Virus record (IMG/VR): IMGVR_UViG_3300031616_000001
Location: 54,180 to 118,179 of that record
Strand: one strand, 5' to 3'
Length of the DNA: 64,000 nucleotides
Source: a virus
Below, piece after piece: positions 38,729-49,146 of this stretch. The notes below the pieces were generated by a model that had not been told where the DNA came from, ran no database searches, and was given only the letters and a program-made list of their open reading frames with translations. The position numbers and the translations under genes were made by a program. Position 1 is the stretch's first letter. The number at the start of each line of letters is the position of its first letter.

Positions 38729-40448
38729 AAACTCCCTGTTCAGCGCGCTCGCGCGCGGCCTCTCGTCGATCAGCAAGGCCGTCGTCCCAGTCACGCGGCC
38801 GCCGGCGAGCTCCGTCAGCCAGAGCCCCAGCTGGTGGGGCAGCATCCGCGAGTCGTTCGCCGGCGCCTGGCAGCAGAACGCCATCGTTGCCGATCCGCAC
38901 CACACGCTGCTCGCGTTCTCCGCGGTCTACTCCTGCGTGACGCTGATCGCTGCCGACATCAGCAAGCTCCGCATCAAGCTCGTCGCCTTCGACAAGGGCG
39001 TGTGGACGGAAACGCAGAACGGGGCCTTCAGCCCGGTGCTGCGCAAGCCCAACAACTATCAGACGCGCATCCAGTTCATCAGCCAGTGGGTGCAATCCAA
39101 GCTGATCTACGGCAATGCGTACGTCCTGAAAGAGCGCGACGCGCGCGGCATCGTCGTCGCCATGTACTGCCTGGACCCGCGGCTGGTAAAAGCGCTGGTC
39201 ACCGACAACGGCGAGGTTTTCTACGACGTCGGCACCGACCGCCTGCTGGGCCGCATCACGTCGTTCACCGTGCCGGCCAGCGAGATCATCCACGACCGCG
39301 CGGTGTGCTTCTTCCACCCGCTGGTCGGCATCGGCCCGCTGTACGCCTGCGGTATCAGTGCGACCCAAGGCAATCGCATCCAGCAGAACTCGGCGCGGTT
39401 CTTCGAGAACATGAGCCGTCCGTCGGGGATGCTGACGGCGCCGGAAACCATCAGCGATGAAGTCGCACTGCGGCTGAAGGCGGAGTTCGAAGCCAACTTC
39501 AGCGGCGCCAATATTGGCCGCCTGCTCGTCGCCGGCGACGGTCTCAAGTACGAGGCGATGACGATTCCCGCAGAGCAGGCGCAACTCATCGAGCAGCTGC
39601 GGTGGACCGTCGAAGACGTGGCGCGCTGCTTCCACGTGCCGCTGCACAAGATCGCCAGCGACACCGGCGTCAAGTTCAACAACATGGCGGCGATGAATCA
39701 GGACTACTACAGCCAGACGCTGCAGGAGCTGATCGAAGGCATCGAGTTGCTGCTCGACGAAGGCCTGGGCTTGACCGGTGGTCCGCAAGTGCTCGGCGTT
39801 GAGCTCGACCTCGAGGGCCTGCTGCGCATGGATCCCGTGCAGCGCGCTCAGCGCAACGAGAGCGCGATGAATGCCGGCTACATGGCGCCAGACGAAGCCC
39901 GCGCGTCGGAGAACCTGCCGCCGGTTGCCGGTGGTGCCGGCAAAGAGCCCTTCATGCAGCAGCAGAAGTTCCCGTTGTCGGTGCTCATCCAGCAGGCAGC
40001 TCCTGGCAGCACGCCAGCACCGGCGCCGGCAACAGATCCGGTCCCAGATCCGAATGCCGCCGCAGCCGCAGCCGCGGCCGCGCAGGCCGCGAAGTCGGTC
40101 GACGACCTGCAGCAGGCTGTGACGGCAACCATGGACCGCGTGTCGGCCAGCGTCGCAGAGATCATGACGCGCGCCGCCGAGACTGCGGCCGAGCAAGCGG
40201 CGCGGGCCGCCGCGCGCGTCGCTGAGCTCGAGACAGCAGCCGAGCGTCGCCATGCCGATCAACTCGCGATCCTCGCCCGCGTCGAGGACGAGATCGAGAG
40301 TGAGCGGAAGGCGCTGATCGAAGAGCGTGCGCGCGTCGCCGACGAGAAGCGGGTCGCCGCCGCGTCGGCAGATCTCCATGAGGTCGATGCCGAGGATCTC
40401 GCACAGGCACTGATCGCGAAGTTCACCGAGGCGGCGCGTGAGCAATGA
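38718..40448 (+). CDS. Portal protein (HK97 family) with C-terminal coiled coil
   Basis: GTG 38718; 576 aa. HK97-type portal core: VADPHHTLLAFSAVYSCVTL, LIYGNAYVLKERDARGIV, VAGDGLKYEAMTIPAEQAQL, FHVPLHKIASDTGVKFNNMA. Typical portals are about 400-450 residues. Here about 150 extra residues follow: a Pro/Ala linker (STPAPAPATDPVPDPN) and a long charged coiled coil (AARVAELETAAERRHADQLA). Forms the 12-subunit DNA entry ring. It lies after the capsid gene, the reverse of the usual order. Confidence 0.9.
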   Translation: MAARNSLFSALARGLSSISKAVVPVTRPPASSVSQSPSWWGSIRESFAGAWQQNAIVADPHHTLLAFSAVYSCVTLIAADISKLRIKLVAFDKGVWTETQNGAFSPVLRKPNNYQTRIQFISQWVQSKLIYGNAYVLKERDARGIVVAMYCLDPRLVKALVTDNGEVFYDVGTDRLLGRITSFTVPASEIIHDRAVCFFHPLVGIGPLYACGISATQGNRIQQNSARFFENMSRPSGMLTAPETISDEVALRLKAEFEANFSGANIGRLLVAGDGLKYEAMTIPAEQAQLIEQLRWTVEDVARCFHVPLHKIASDTGVKFNNMAAMNQDYYSQTLQELIEGIELLLDEGLGLTGGPQVLGVELDLEGLLRMDPVQRAQRNESAMNAGYMAPDEARASENLPPVAGGAGKEPFMQQQKFPLSVLIQQAAPGSTPAPAPATDPVPDPNAAAAAAAAAQAAKSVDDLQQAVTATMDRVSASVAEIMTRAAETAAEQAARAAARVAELETAAERRHADQLAILARVEDEIESERKALIEERARVADEKRVAAASADLHEVDAEDLAQALIAKFTEAAREQ

Positions 40449-41178
40449 AGACGGTGATGCGCGCGACCGAGTAGTCCGTCATGGCCGCGATGGCCGTGAC
40501 GGTCGCGACGGGAAGGATGGCGAGCCGGGACCGCTGGGTGATACCGGTCCGCGAGGGAAAGATGGCTGCGACGGCAAGAGTGTCACGCCCGAAGATCTGC
40601 GACCGATGGTGCAGGCGCTCGTCGAGCGCATCGTCGCCGATACGCCAGCGGATCTGCAGAAAGACAACGGCGACCTGCTCGCGCAGATCCGGGACCTCGT
40701 GGCTGCCGCGGTGGCGCGGATCGAAATGCCGCCCGGGCCGAAGGGCGACGACGGCGCCAAAGGCGAACACGGCGAACGCGGCCCGCGTGGTTTCAAGGGC
40801 GAGCGCGGCGACAACGGCGAGCGCGGACCGACGGGCCCCATGGGGCCTATGCCGCAGCACGAATGGGACCGCACAAGGATTCGATTCGAAGAGTCGCCCG
40901 GTGTCTGGGGCGACTGGGTCGACCTTCGCGGCCCGCGTGGGCTATCCGGTGGCGGTGGCGGCGGTTCTGCACCGGCCGAACCTACGGCGCCGCCGTTCGA
41001 TCTCGACTCACTCGGCTTGGCAGATCCGCTGGTCACGCCCGAAGAGACCATCGTCAAACAGAACGGCGTGTGGCTTCGCATGCGATGGGACGACTTCCTC
41101 GCGCTCGTCGGCGCTCCGCCGCCAACAGGACAGAGGTATGCCGATGACTATGCCGATCAATACACCGTTTACGAGTAG
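40438..41178 (+). CDS. Collagen-like virion protein 1 (246 aa)
   Basis: GTG 40438 overlaps the portal end. Two blocks of Gly-X-Y repeats (GRDGRDGRDGKDGEPGPLGD and a second from PPGPKGDDGAKGEH) separated by a helical trimer-type segment (DLRPMVQALVERIVADTP). The C-terminus has a Gly-rich hinge and DLDSLGLADPLVTPEETIV. Phage collagen-like proteins form trimeric fibres. Likely a tail fibre or spike connector. Confidence 0.8.
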   Translation: MSNEDGDARDRVVRHGRDGRDGRDGKDGEPGPLGDTGPRGKDGCDGKSVTPEDLRPMVQALVERIVADTPADLQKDNGDLLAQIRDLVAAAVARIEMPPGPKGDDGAKGEHGERGPRGFKGERGDNGERGPTGPMGPMPQHEWDRTRIRFEESPGVWGDWVDLRGPRGLSGGGGGGSAPAEPTAPPFDLDSLGLADPLVTPEETIVKQNGVWLRMRWDDFLALVGAPPPTGQRYADDYADQYTVYE

Positions 41179-41181
41179 CGC

Positions 41182-44100
41182 ATGACGGGTATCACCTATC
41201 GCTCAGATCAGACGCGCAACCTCAGCGCGTCGGAGGTCGACGGCAACTTTCTGCAGCTGACGCAGAACAAGGTCGAGACTTCGGTCTACAGCGCGCTCGC
41301 GGCTGCCGTGCTCGGCCTGGCCGCGATCAGCGCGATCGCCGCCGGCACGACAGATCTGACGGCCGGCACGCTGTCATTCGGAAATTCCAACGGCGTGACC
41401 TTCGGGCTCAACGGCGCCACGCTGACGGCCTCGGTGCGCACCGACTACCTCACCACGGCCGCGCTCAGCGGCCATTCGCACGGCAACCCGACGCTCGCCC
41501 TCACGAACCTCAGCGGCAGCACGGCGTCAAACAGCGCGGGCCTCACGCTGTCGCTATCGGCGGCCGCGCCCGGCGCCGGCGCGGGGATCTCGGCGGCCGG
41601 CTCGTCGCAGAGCAACGGCACGATCGTCTTCTCGAACAGCAATGGGCTGTCGTTCGGCATGAACGGCAGCACTGTCACCGGATCGCACAACGGCCTCACC
41701 ACCGCCGCGCAGTCGAACCACTCGCACGGCAACCCTACCCTGGCGCTGACGAACCTCAGCGGATCGACGGCTTCAAACAGCGCCGGCCTGACGATCAGCT
41801 TGTCGGCGGCGCCGCCAGACGGCATCGGGATATCGGCCGCCGCCGGCTCACAGACGGCCTCGAGCGGCACGATCAATTTCGCGAACTCGAATGGCCTGAC
41901 GTTCGGGATGTCCGGCAGCTCGCAGATCACTGGCAGCTACACGGTTCCCGAGACATCGGCCTTCCTGACGACGGCCGCATTGTCGAATCACAGCCACGGC
42001 AACCCGACGTTGGCGCTCACGAACCTGTCGGGATCGACGGCCAGCAATTCGGCGGGCCTGACGCTGAGTCTCAGCGCGGCCGCGCCGGCGGCCGGCGTGG
42101 CCATCTCGGCGGCCGGATCCTCGGTCAGCGCCGGCACGCTGGTCTTCTCGAACAGCAACGGCATCTCGTTCGGATTGAGCGCGTCGACGATCACGGCGAG
42201 CTACACCGTCCCCAACACGGCGGGCCTGTTGTCGGCGATCAACCTGTCAGCCGGTACCACCTCGCAGAACGTCTCGGCGCTGACGTTCGAAAATGCCAAT
42301 GGCCTCAGCTTCGGCCTCGCGGGTTCGGTGGTCACCGCCAGCTATTCGGTACCCAGCCAGACCGGGCTCGTGCCGTACACCGGCGCCACCGCCGATCTGA
42401 ACCTCGGCGCGCACTGGCTGAGCCAGGTGCGCGGGCTCGCCTTCGATGTCGGCGACCTGACGGCTCCGGCCCACGCCGAAGGCCAGCTCGGCTACGACCT
42501 CAAGAACTTGTGCATGACGCTGGACATGTACGGTGGCGCGCGGCTGCAGATTGGGCAAGAGCTCTACATCATTGTTTACAACGATTCGGGTTCCGACATC
42601 GGCGACGGCCAGGTCGTCTATCAGAATGCGTCGGCGCGAATCGAATACGTGTCCGGCAAGTTCGGCGACTACCCGACCGTCCGCTTGGCGCAGGCAAACT
42701 CGGTTCTGACGTCAGACGCACTCGGCGTCTCGACCACGTTGATCCCGAACGGCGGCTTTGGCTTCGTGACGGCATTCGGCCTGGTCAACACGCTCGACAC
42801 GTCGGCATGGGCTGCCGGCGACCAGCTCTATCTGTCGGAAGCCACGCCGGGCGAGATGACCAACGTGTCGCCGACGACGCCGAACCGGTCGGTGCTCATC
42901 GCCCGCGTGATCCGCTCGCACGCCACGGCCGGCAACATCATGCTCGGCCTGCAGCAGTTCGCGAACTTCGCGGACCACCTTGATGTCGCCATCGCGTCGC
43001 CGTCGAACGGTGACGTCGTCCAGTACAACGGAGCGGTTTCGAAGTGGGAGAACATGGCCCTGCCGGCCGTGTCGGCGATCAACATCAGCGCCGGGTCCAC
43101 ATCGAACAACGCCAGCGCCTTCGTATTCTCGAACGGCAACAACATCAGCTTCGGGCTGAACGGCTCGACGATCACGGCCTCAGCGGCGCAATCGGTGCAG
43201 ACGCAGTCGAACGTCCAAGGCATCAGCGCTGGCACGCAGGTCGCGCGCACCGGAGACATCGTCTTCGCGAACTCGAATGGCATGACGTTCGGGCTGAGTG
43301 GCAGCAGCCAACTGACGGCGAGCTACTCGGTGCCGTCCACTGCCGGCCTGCTGTCGGCCATCAATCTCAGCGCGGGCACGACGTCACAGAACTTGTCGGC
43401 CCTGACGTTCTCCAACCAAAACGGCGTGACCTTCGGCTTGGCGGGCTCGGTGATCACGGCCAGCATCGCCGCCGTGGCCGGCGCGCAGACCGGTATCAGC
43501 GGCATCGCGAATAGCGAGACGACGTTCTCCAGCGGCACCGTCGGGTTCTCGGAGCTCGGCGCGATCACGATCCGCAGCACGACTGGCAACCAGCTGCAGT
43601 TCAGCGTGGCGCCGCAGAGCAACCAGGCGATCGGCCTCTACGCGTCGTCGCAGACGTTCGGGCAGTCCTCCAGCAGCGGCTTCGATGCGCGCAGCCTGAG
43701 TTTCGTCGGCTCCGGCGGCATCTCGATCGGGCTTAGCGCTGGCTCGATCCTGATCAGCGGCCTGACAACGGCAGCCCAGACCAACCAGAGCGTCGGCCTG
43801 TATGCGACCGGCAACACGACGCAGAACAGCTCGACGACGCTTGACGCGAGGTCGCTGTCGTTCAACGGCCTCGGCGCCGCCACGGTTGGCTTCAGCAACG
43901 GCTCGATCCAGATCAGTGCGCCGGTGCAGACCGCGCAGACGCAGAGCAACGTCCAGGGAATCATCGTCTCGAACACGACGTACCGCACAGGCGACGTCTC
44001 GTTCAGCAACGCCAACGGCATCAGTTTCGGATCGAGCGCCGGCCAGGCGATCACGGCGAGCTATACCGTTCCCGGCGCGACGGTCTTCAGCAATTCGAAC

Positions 44101-46695
44101 AACGTCACCTTCGGGTTGAACGGTTCGACCGTGACAGCCACGGCCAGCTTCGCGCAGAGCGCACAGACCATAGGCTTGTACGGGTCTTCGCAAACGTACG
44201 GCCAGTCGTCGAGTTCAACGGTCGACGCGCGCAGCCTCAGCATCGTGGGGTCGGGCGGCGTCTCCGTGGGCATGTCGGCAGGATCCCTGCTGATCAGCGG
44301 TCAGACAACGGCTGCTCAAACGGCGCAGTCGATCGGCCTGTATGCGTCATCGCAGACCTTTGGCCAGAGCTCCAGCTCAACGATTGACGCCAGAAGCCTG
44401 AGCGTTGTCGGCTCCGGCGGCGTGTCGATTGGAATGAGCGCCGGTTCCCTGCTCATCTCCGGCCAGACGACCGTCGCGCAAAGCGTTCAGACGCAGAGCA
44501 CGGTCGCGATCAACGGGTCCACCGGCGCCATCAGCTTCGCGAACTCGAACGGCATCACGTTCGGCTTCAACGCGAGCACCGTGACGGCCAGTCACAACGG
44601 CCTCACGAGCCAGACTGTCCAGACGCAGTCGAACGTGCAGGGCATCAGCGCCGGCACGCAGGTCGGACGCACGGGCGATATCGTCTTCAGCAACTCCAAC
44701 GGGATCTCCTTCGGGTTGTCGGGGTCGAACACGCTGACGGCGAGCTACACGGTGCCAGGCGCGACGGTGTTCTCGAACTCGAACAACGTGAGCTTCGGGC
44801 TCAACGGTTCGACGGTGACGGCCACCGCGACGTTTGCCCAGACCGCGCAGACCATGGGACTCTACGGGTCCTCTCAGACGTATGGGCAGAGTTCGTCGAG
44901 CACCATCGACGCCCGCAGTTTGAGCGTGGTCGGATCTGGTGGCGTCTCGGTCGGCATGAGCGCGGGATCGTTGCTGATCAGCGGCCAGACCACGGTCGCA
45001 CAGTCAGCGCAGACGCAATCCAACGTCCAGGGGATCGTGGTTTCCAACACCACGTACCGGACCGGCGACGTCTCGTTCTCGAACCTGAACGGCATCAGCT
45101 TCGGCTCGAACGGCGCCAACGTCGTCACCGCCTCGTACACGGTACCGACGCAGTCGGCGCAGACGATCGGCCTGTACGCCTCGAGCCAGACCGTCGGGCA
45201 GAGCTCGTCGAGTACGGTCGACGCGAGATCGCTGACCATCGTCGGCATGGGCGGCGTGTCGGCAGGGATGTCGGCGGGCTCGCTGATCATCAGCGGCGGC
45301 GCGGCTGGCGCGGGCGGCGTGGCGATGTCGGCGGGCACGCAGTCGGTGAGCACTGGCACGATGGTGTTCTCGAACTCGAACGGCGTCACCTTCGGGATGT
45401 CCGGCTCGAGCCAGATCACGGCCAGCCACAACGGCTTGACGACGCAATCAAACCAGGTCGTCAGCGCATTCGCGGCATCGAACACCACGCAGAGCACGGC
45501 GGGCACGTTCAACGCATCGTCGATGATCATCGCCGGCGCCGGTGTCGTATCGGTCGGCGTGAGCAATGGATCGATCGTGATCAGCGCGCCAGCTGCTGCG
45601 GCGTCACCGGTCAACTTCAGTGCGGGTACCACGTCGGGAAATCTCGGGTCGGTTGTCTTCAGCAATGCCAACGGTGTGTCCTTCGGCCTCAATGGGTCAA
45701 CGGTGACGGCCAGCGCGGCTGGCGGCGGCATCGGACTCGGCAACAGCCAGACCACCTACACGTCCGGCAATGCGATCATGAGCGTGGTCGGCGGAGCGAT
45801 GACCATCGCATCGACGACAGGGCAGAGCTTCAATTTCTCGGTTCCGCAGACATCGTCGCTGGTCGGTGCATCGGGGATTCTGGTCAGCACAAACGGCAGC
45901 ACGATCAGCATCTATCAGCCGCTCGTCAGCTACTTCGCGAACGGCTTGCCATACCTGATGAACAGCCAGACGCAGACGGTCCAGCAAAGCACCTCTGTCA
46001 TGTTCCCGATGCAGGTGCGAGAGGCATTCTCGGCGGGCTACATGCGCATGGCGCACACCGTAAGCCTGGCATCCACGTCATTCGCATCGACCGCCAATAG
46101 CGCGTACAGCTACAACCAGCAAGAGACCCACAACGTCGTTCTCTACAGTCTGGGGACCGGCGCGAGTTCGATGAGCTTGCGGTCATTCTCATCGAGTTCC
46201 GTCAGTTTCCGGTACTCGATCAATGTCAGCCAGAACACGACGAACAACATCAGCGTCACTCATGGCCTCACATACCCAGTGAGCAACGGTACATCCTCGC
46301 TGAGCTTCAGCTATGCGGCGACGAACAGCACGATGCAGGTCAGCACGACGCACATGACTGCGTTGAGCGGGATGAAGTTGTGGGACACACAATTCGCGGC
46401 ATCCGTTCCGACAGGCCGCTTGTTCATGGCCTACGGGCAGTCCACGACGCAGACGACGCAAGGCACGGCGGCATTGAGCGCTTGCCGGATTCTGCACAGT
46501 CAAATCGGCATGTCGCAACCGAACAATACATTGGGCTTTTTTGGCTCCGCGAACAACGCATCGATCCAATTCCAACAGGGCATCGGCTCATTCTCTGTCG
46601 CCGGCGGCGGCACAAGCGCCAGCCTAAACCTGTCGCAGGTCAGCTCGTCGGCATCGCACGTTGTCCCATACATCCAGTTCGTGAACCAAGCTTAA
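41182..46695 (+). CDS. Giant repetitive fibre protein (1837 aa)
   Basis: ATG 41182, four bases after the collagen-like gene. It holds 16 copies of a repeat of type FSNSNGVSFGLNGSTVTAS and about seven copies of a second type with DARSLSFVGSGGISIG and SAGSLLISG. The two are interleaved with ISAGTTSQN-type segments, all Ser/Gly/Thr-rich and beta-strand-like. A different domain near 400-600 (YDLKNLCMTLDMYGGARLQI, IVYNDSGSDIGDGQVVYQ) and a unique C-terminus follow. Looks like a long beta-solenoid or trimeric fibre for host recognition. Repeat number could vary by recombination. Confidence 0.8.
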   Translation: MTGITYRSDQTRNLSASEVDGNFLQLTQNKVETSVYSALAAAVLGLAAISAIAAGTTDLTAGTLSFGNSNGVTFGLNGATLTASVRTDYLTTAALSGHSHGNPTLALTNLSGSTASNSAGLTLSLSAAAPGAGAGISAAGSSQSNGTIVFSNSNGLSFGMNGSTVTGSHNGLTTAAQSNHSHGNPTLALTNLSGSTASNSAGLTISLSAAPPDGIGISAAAGSQTASSGTINFANSNGLTFGMSGSSQITGSYTVPETSAFLTTAALSNHSHGNPTLALTNLSGSTASNSAGLTLSLSAAAPAAGVAISAAGSSVSAGTLVFSNSNGISFGLSASTITASYTVPNTAGLLSAINLSAGTTSQNVSALTFENANGLSFGLAGSVVTASYSVPSQTGLVPYTGATADLNLGAHWLSQVRGLAFDVGDLTAPAHAEGQLGYDLKNLCMTLDMYGGARLQIGQELYIIVYNDSGSDIGDGQVVYQNASARIEYVSGKFGDYPTVRLAQANSVLTSDALGVSTTLIPNGGFGFVTAFGLVNTLDTSAWAAGDQLYLSEATPGEMTNVSPTTPNRSVLIARVIRSHATAGNIMLGLQQFANFADHLDVAIASPSNGDVVQYNGAVSKWENMALPAVSAINISAGSTSNNASAFVFSNGNNISFGLNGSTITASAAQSVQTQSNVQGISAGTQVARTGDIVFANSNGMTFGLSGSSQLTASYSVPSTAGLLSAINLSAGTTSQNLSALTFSNQNGVTFGLAGSVITASIAAVAGAQTGISGIANSETTFSSGTVGFSELGAITIRSTTGNQLQFSVAPQSNQAIGLYASSQTFGQSSSSGFDARSLSFVGSGGISIGLSAGSILISGLTTAAQTNQSVGLYATGNTTQNSSTTLDARSLSFNGLGAATVGFSNGSIQISAPVQTAQTQSNVQGIIVSNTTYRTGDVSFSNANGISFGSSAGQAITASYTVPGATVFSNSNNVTFGLNGSTVTATASFAQSAQTIGLYGSSQTYGQSSSSTVDARSLSIVGSGGVSVGMSAGSLLISGQTTAAQTAQSIGLYASSQTFGQSSSSTIDARSLSVVGSGGVSIGMSAGSLLISGQTTVAQSVQTQSTVAINGSTGAISFANSNGITFGFNASTVTASHNGLTSQTVQTQSNVQGISAGTQVGRTGDIVFSNSNGISFGLSGSNTLTASYTVPGATVFSNSNNVSFGLNGSTVTATATFAQTAQTMGLYGSSQTYGQSSSSTIDARSLSVVGSGGVSVGMSAGSLLISGQTTVAQSAQTQSNVQGIVVSNTTYRTGDVSFSNLNGISFGSNGANVVTASYTVPTQSAQTIGLYASSQTVGQSSSSTVDARSLTIVGMGGVSAGMSAGSLIISGGAAGAGGVAMSAGTQSVSTGTMVFSNSNGVTFGMSGSSQITASHNGLTTQSNQVVSAFAASNTTQSTAGTFNASSMIIAGAGVVSVGVSNGSIVISAPAAAASPVNFSAGTTSGNLGSVVFSNANGVSFGLNGSTVTASAAGGGIGLGNSQTTYTSGNAIMSVVGGAMTIASTTGQSFNFSVPQTSSLVGASGILVSTNGSTISIYQPLVSYFANGLPYLMNSQTQTVQQSTSVMFPMQVREAFSAGYMRMAHTVSLASTSFASTANSAYSYNQQETHNVVLYSLGTGASSMSLRSFSSSSVSFRYSINVSQNTTNNISVTHGLTYPVSNGTSSLSFSYAATNSTMQVSTTHMTALSGMKLWDTQFAASVPTGRLFMAYGQSTTQTTQGTAALSACRILHSQIGMSQPNNTLGFFGSANNASIQFQQGIGSFSVAGGGTSASLNLSQVSSSASHVVPYIQFVNQA

Positions 46696-46705
46696 GCCAG
46701 CAGCC

Positions 46706-48313
46706 ATGGCGACGTCACTACCACAAAGCGCGCACCTCATCGCGCAATGGTCGGCAGACTCGCTCACTCCGCAGACCGACAACACCGACGTCACTGCAAC
46801 ATGGACGGATAGCGTCAACGGGTACGGCGCCACCTGGTCTACAACAGGTCAAGGCGGCCGCCCATCGGTAGCCCCGAAGTACCGCACCAACACGACGGGT
46901 GGGAAGCCGTCAGTGCGATTCCAGGCCTCTGGCAATGGCTCGAGCATGTTGATGGGCCGACCGGCGACGGTTGTCGCCGCGCTGAATGCGCAGGCCGTGA
47001 CGACCTTCGTCGTCTACAAGACGATCACGCCATCCGGCAACGGCGGCTGCTTGGTCGACTTGGGTATCGACGACACCGGCAACTTCATGCTGGCGGACGG
47101 CAACCAAGTCGGCAGCTTCGCCGACAGCTTCATGAAGGTGCCGAACACCGCGCAGTCGGCGTTCTCTACCTTGGCGACGTCTATCGGGTCGTACACGAAT
47201 GGCACGGGCACGTTCCCGCTCGAGCGGTGGCATGTCGACGGTGGTTGCGTCGGCCACGCCAGTTCGGCATCTGCCGGCCCGGGCGCGACAGTGTCGCTTT
47301 GCATCGGCGCGAACGCGAACAACGGCGCGTTCATCAACTGCGAAGCCGACATCTACGAGATCCTGTTCTGGGACCAAGCGCTCACGCCGACCGAGGTCAT
47401 GCAGGCGCACATGTGGGCCTGCGAGAAGTACGGTCAGTCCTATCCGTGGGCATCGCGTGATCACATGCTGGTCTTCGACGGCGATTCGATCACGATGGGT
47501 CTCGGCGGCTCCAGCCCAGCCGACTCGTATCCATACAAGGTCGCGCAGACGCTGGGCCTGTCGTTCGGCCAGTGGACGAACCTGGGGATCGGTGGCGACA
47601 CGATCACCGAGATGGACACGCGTGCGCCAGCTGGTGTCGACGACGTCTACGCGCTGATCGGCAAGCCCGTCAAGCTGGCGGCATTCGAGTGGTACAACCA
47701 GCGCGCTGCCAGCCCGACGCCGCGAAACAACTCGCTGACGTACCTGTCGAATCGGCGGTCATCGACGGTGAAGGTGTGCTTCGGCACGTCGACCGACACG
47801 AGTGCGACGACCGACACGGATCGCGCGGACTACAACACCTACTTCGACGCAAATAACACGTCGGCGACGATGGACGCCTACGTGGCGATCCACGCCGACG
47901 CGAACATCGGCGTCGAGACGGCGGCGGCGAACTTCCCCGGCAACTTTGCCGACGGAGTCCATCTGTCGGCGGCCGGCTATACGATCCTCGCCGGTCTGAT
48001 GGTCACGGGTGTGAACGCCCTGGTCTTTGCCCCGACGATCAACACGCAGCCGGCGAATCTGTCCGTCTACGAGAACGCTCTCGCGAACTTCACGATCGCC
48101 GCCACGGCGAGCTCGGGGACGAACAGCTACCAGTGGAAGAAGAACGGCGTGAACGTCGGCACCGACAGCACGACGCTGTCGTTCACAGCCGCCCTTTCTG
48201 ACAACGCTGCGCTGATCACATGCGACGTCACCGACGACAACGGCACAGTGACGAGCTCCACGGCAACGCTGACAGTCATACCGTCTTCGATCGTGGCATG
48301 GATGGTCGCGTGA
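46706..48313 (+). CDS. SGNH/GDSL hydrolase with lectin-like and Ig-like domains
   Basis: ATG 46706; 535 aa. Residues 1-240 resemble a concanavalin-like (LamG) fold ending ADIYEILFWDQALTPTEVMQ. About 250-435 is an SGNH hydrolase: FDGDSITMG with the catalytic Ser in block I, NLGIGGDTI as block II and DGVHLSAAGY with the Asp/His pair near 415. The last 90 residues are Ig-like (PTINTQPANLSVYENA, SYQWKKNGVNVGTDSTTL). Probably a virion esterase removing acetyl groups from surface polysaccharide. Confidence 0.82.
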   Translation: MATSLPQSAHLIAQWSADSLTPQTDNTDVTATWTDSVNGYGATWSTTGQGGRPSVAPKYRTNTTGGKPSVRFQASGNGSSMLMGRPATVVAALNAQAVTTFVVYKTITPSGNGGCLVDLGIDDTGNFMLADGNQVGSFADSFMKVPNTAQSAFSTLATSIGSYTNGTGTFPLERWHVDGGCVGHASSASAGPGATVSLCIGANANNGAFINCEADIYEILFWDQALTPTEVMQAHMWACEKYGQSYPWASRDHMLVFDGDSITMGLGGSSPADSYPYKVAQTLGLSFGQWTNLGIGGDTITEMDTRAPAGVDDVYALIGKPVKLAAFEWYNQRAASPTPRNNSLTYLSNRRSSTVKVCFGTSTDTSATTDTDRADYNTYFDANNTSATMDAYVAIHADANIGVETAAANFPGNFADGVHLSAAGYTILAGLMVTGVNALVFAPTINTQPANLSVYENALANFTIAATASSGTNSYQWKKNGVNVGTDSTTLSFTAALSDNAALITCDVTDDNGTVTSSTATLTVIPSSIVAWMVA

Positions 48314-48334
48314 TGCCGCGAAGGTCGATCAGGA

Positions 48335-48362
48335 TGGACAGCGACTTTAGCATTGCTAGAAT
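48335..48362 (+). promoter_or_regulatory. Putative sigma70 promoter before the glycosylation genes
   Basis: TGGACA (48335-48340), 16-base spacer, TAGAAT (48357-48362) with an extended TGC. The spacer contains CTTTAGCATTGCT (48345-48357), identical over 13 bases to the motif at the leftward-operon promoter (32854-32866). Confidence 0.65.
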
Positions 48363-48398
48363 CTGCGCGAACGTCACCGAATCACAGGAGCTACCAGC

Positions 48399-49133
48399 TT
48401 GAGTCCGCAGATTGTTTTGCCCGACTATGGCCGGCACAACGCCGACATCGAGGCCACGATCAAACGTGTCGACGATTCCTCGGCGTGGAAGAAACTCGAC
48501 ACGATCATGCTGATTCCAGCCGGCAAGTCGGTGCCGCTGAAGACGGCGTTGAGTTGGTTGAACATGTACGCGCCGCCGAACAACCAGTTCTTCCGGCTGC
48601 CCGCCGCGGCGAGCATCAACATGGAGGTCGGCGAGGCCTTCAGCCATTTGATCGAGCAGATCCTCGCGCATCCGCAACTCTCGCTGTTCAAGTACATCCT
48701 GACCTGCGAGCACGACAACATCGTGCCGCCAGACGGCTTGATCAAACTGCAGCAGCGGATGGAGGCCAACCCGGACTTCGACTGCATCAGCGGCCTGTAC
48801 TACACCAAGGGCGACGGTGGCATGCCGCAGATCTGGGGCGACCCGCGCGACCCTGTGAACAACTTCCGGCCGCAGCCGCCGCGCACCGGCGAGCTCGTTG
48901 AGTGCTGCGGTACCGGCATGGGGTTCGCGCTGTGGCGGCTCGAGATGTTCAAGGATGCAGACCTGCGCCGGCCCTGGTTCAAGACGCAGACCGAAGGCGG
49001 CGTGAGCACGCAGGACTTGTACTTCTGGGCCGACGCTCGCAAGAACGGCTATCGCTGTGGCGTTGATTGCTCGGTCCTTGTTGGACATTACGACATGGAC
49101 GGCAAGTTCGGTCCTGAAGACTACACCTGGTGA
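48399..49133 (+). CDS. Glycosyltransferase, GT2-like
   Basis: TTG 48399 with AGGAG (48386-48390) upstream; 244 aa. GT-A style: LDTIMLIPAGKSVPLKTALS, then FKYILTCEHDNIVPPDGLIK with a metal-binding HDN near residue 106, and VECCGTGMGFALWRLEMF. A similar type occurs in other phages with sugar-modifying genes. Donor and acceptor are unknown. Confidence 0.75.
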   Translation: MSPQIVLPDYGRHNADIEATIKRVDDSSAWKKLDTIMLIPAGKSVPLKTALSWLNMYAPPNNQFFRLPAAASINMEVGEAFSHLIEQILAHPQLSLFKYILTCEHDNIVPPDGLIKLQQRMEANPDFDCISGLYYTKGDGGMPQIWGDPRDPVNNFRPQPPRTGELVECCGTGMGFALWRLEMFKDADLRRPWFKTQTEGGVSTQDLYFWADARKNGYRCGVDCSVLVGHYDMDGKFGPEDYTW

Positions 49134-49146
49134 TCTCGGAGAAACG

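Noticed and set aside
38703-40445. 580-codon minus-strand frame opposite the portal
   Set aside because: Shadow of a GC-rich gene; the plus strand has clear portal motifs and coupling while the minus frame has none.
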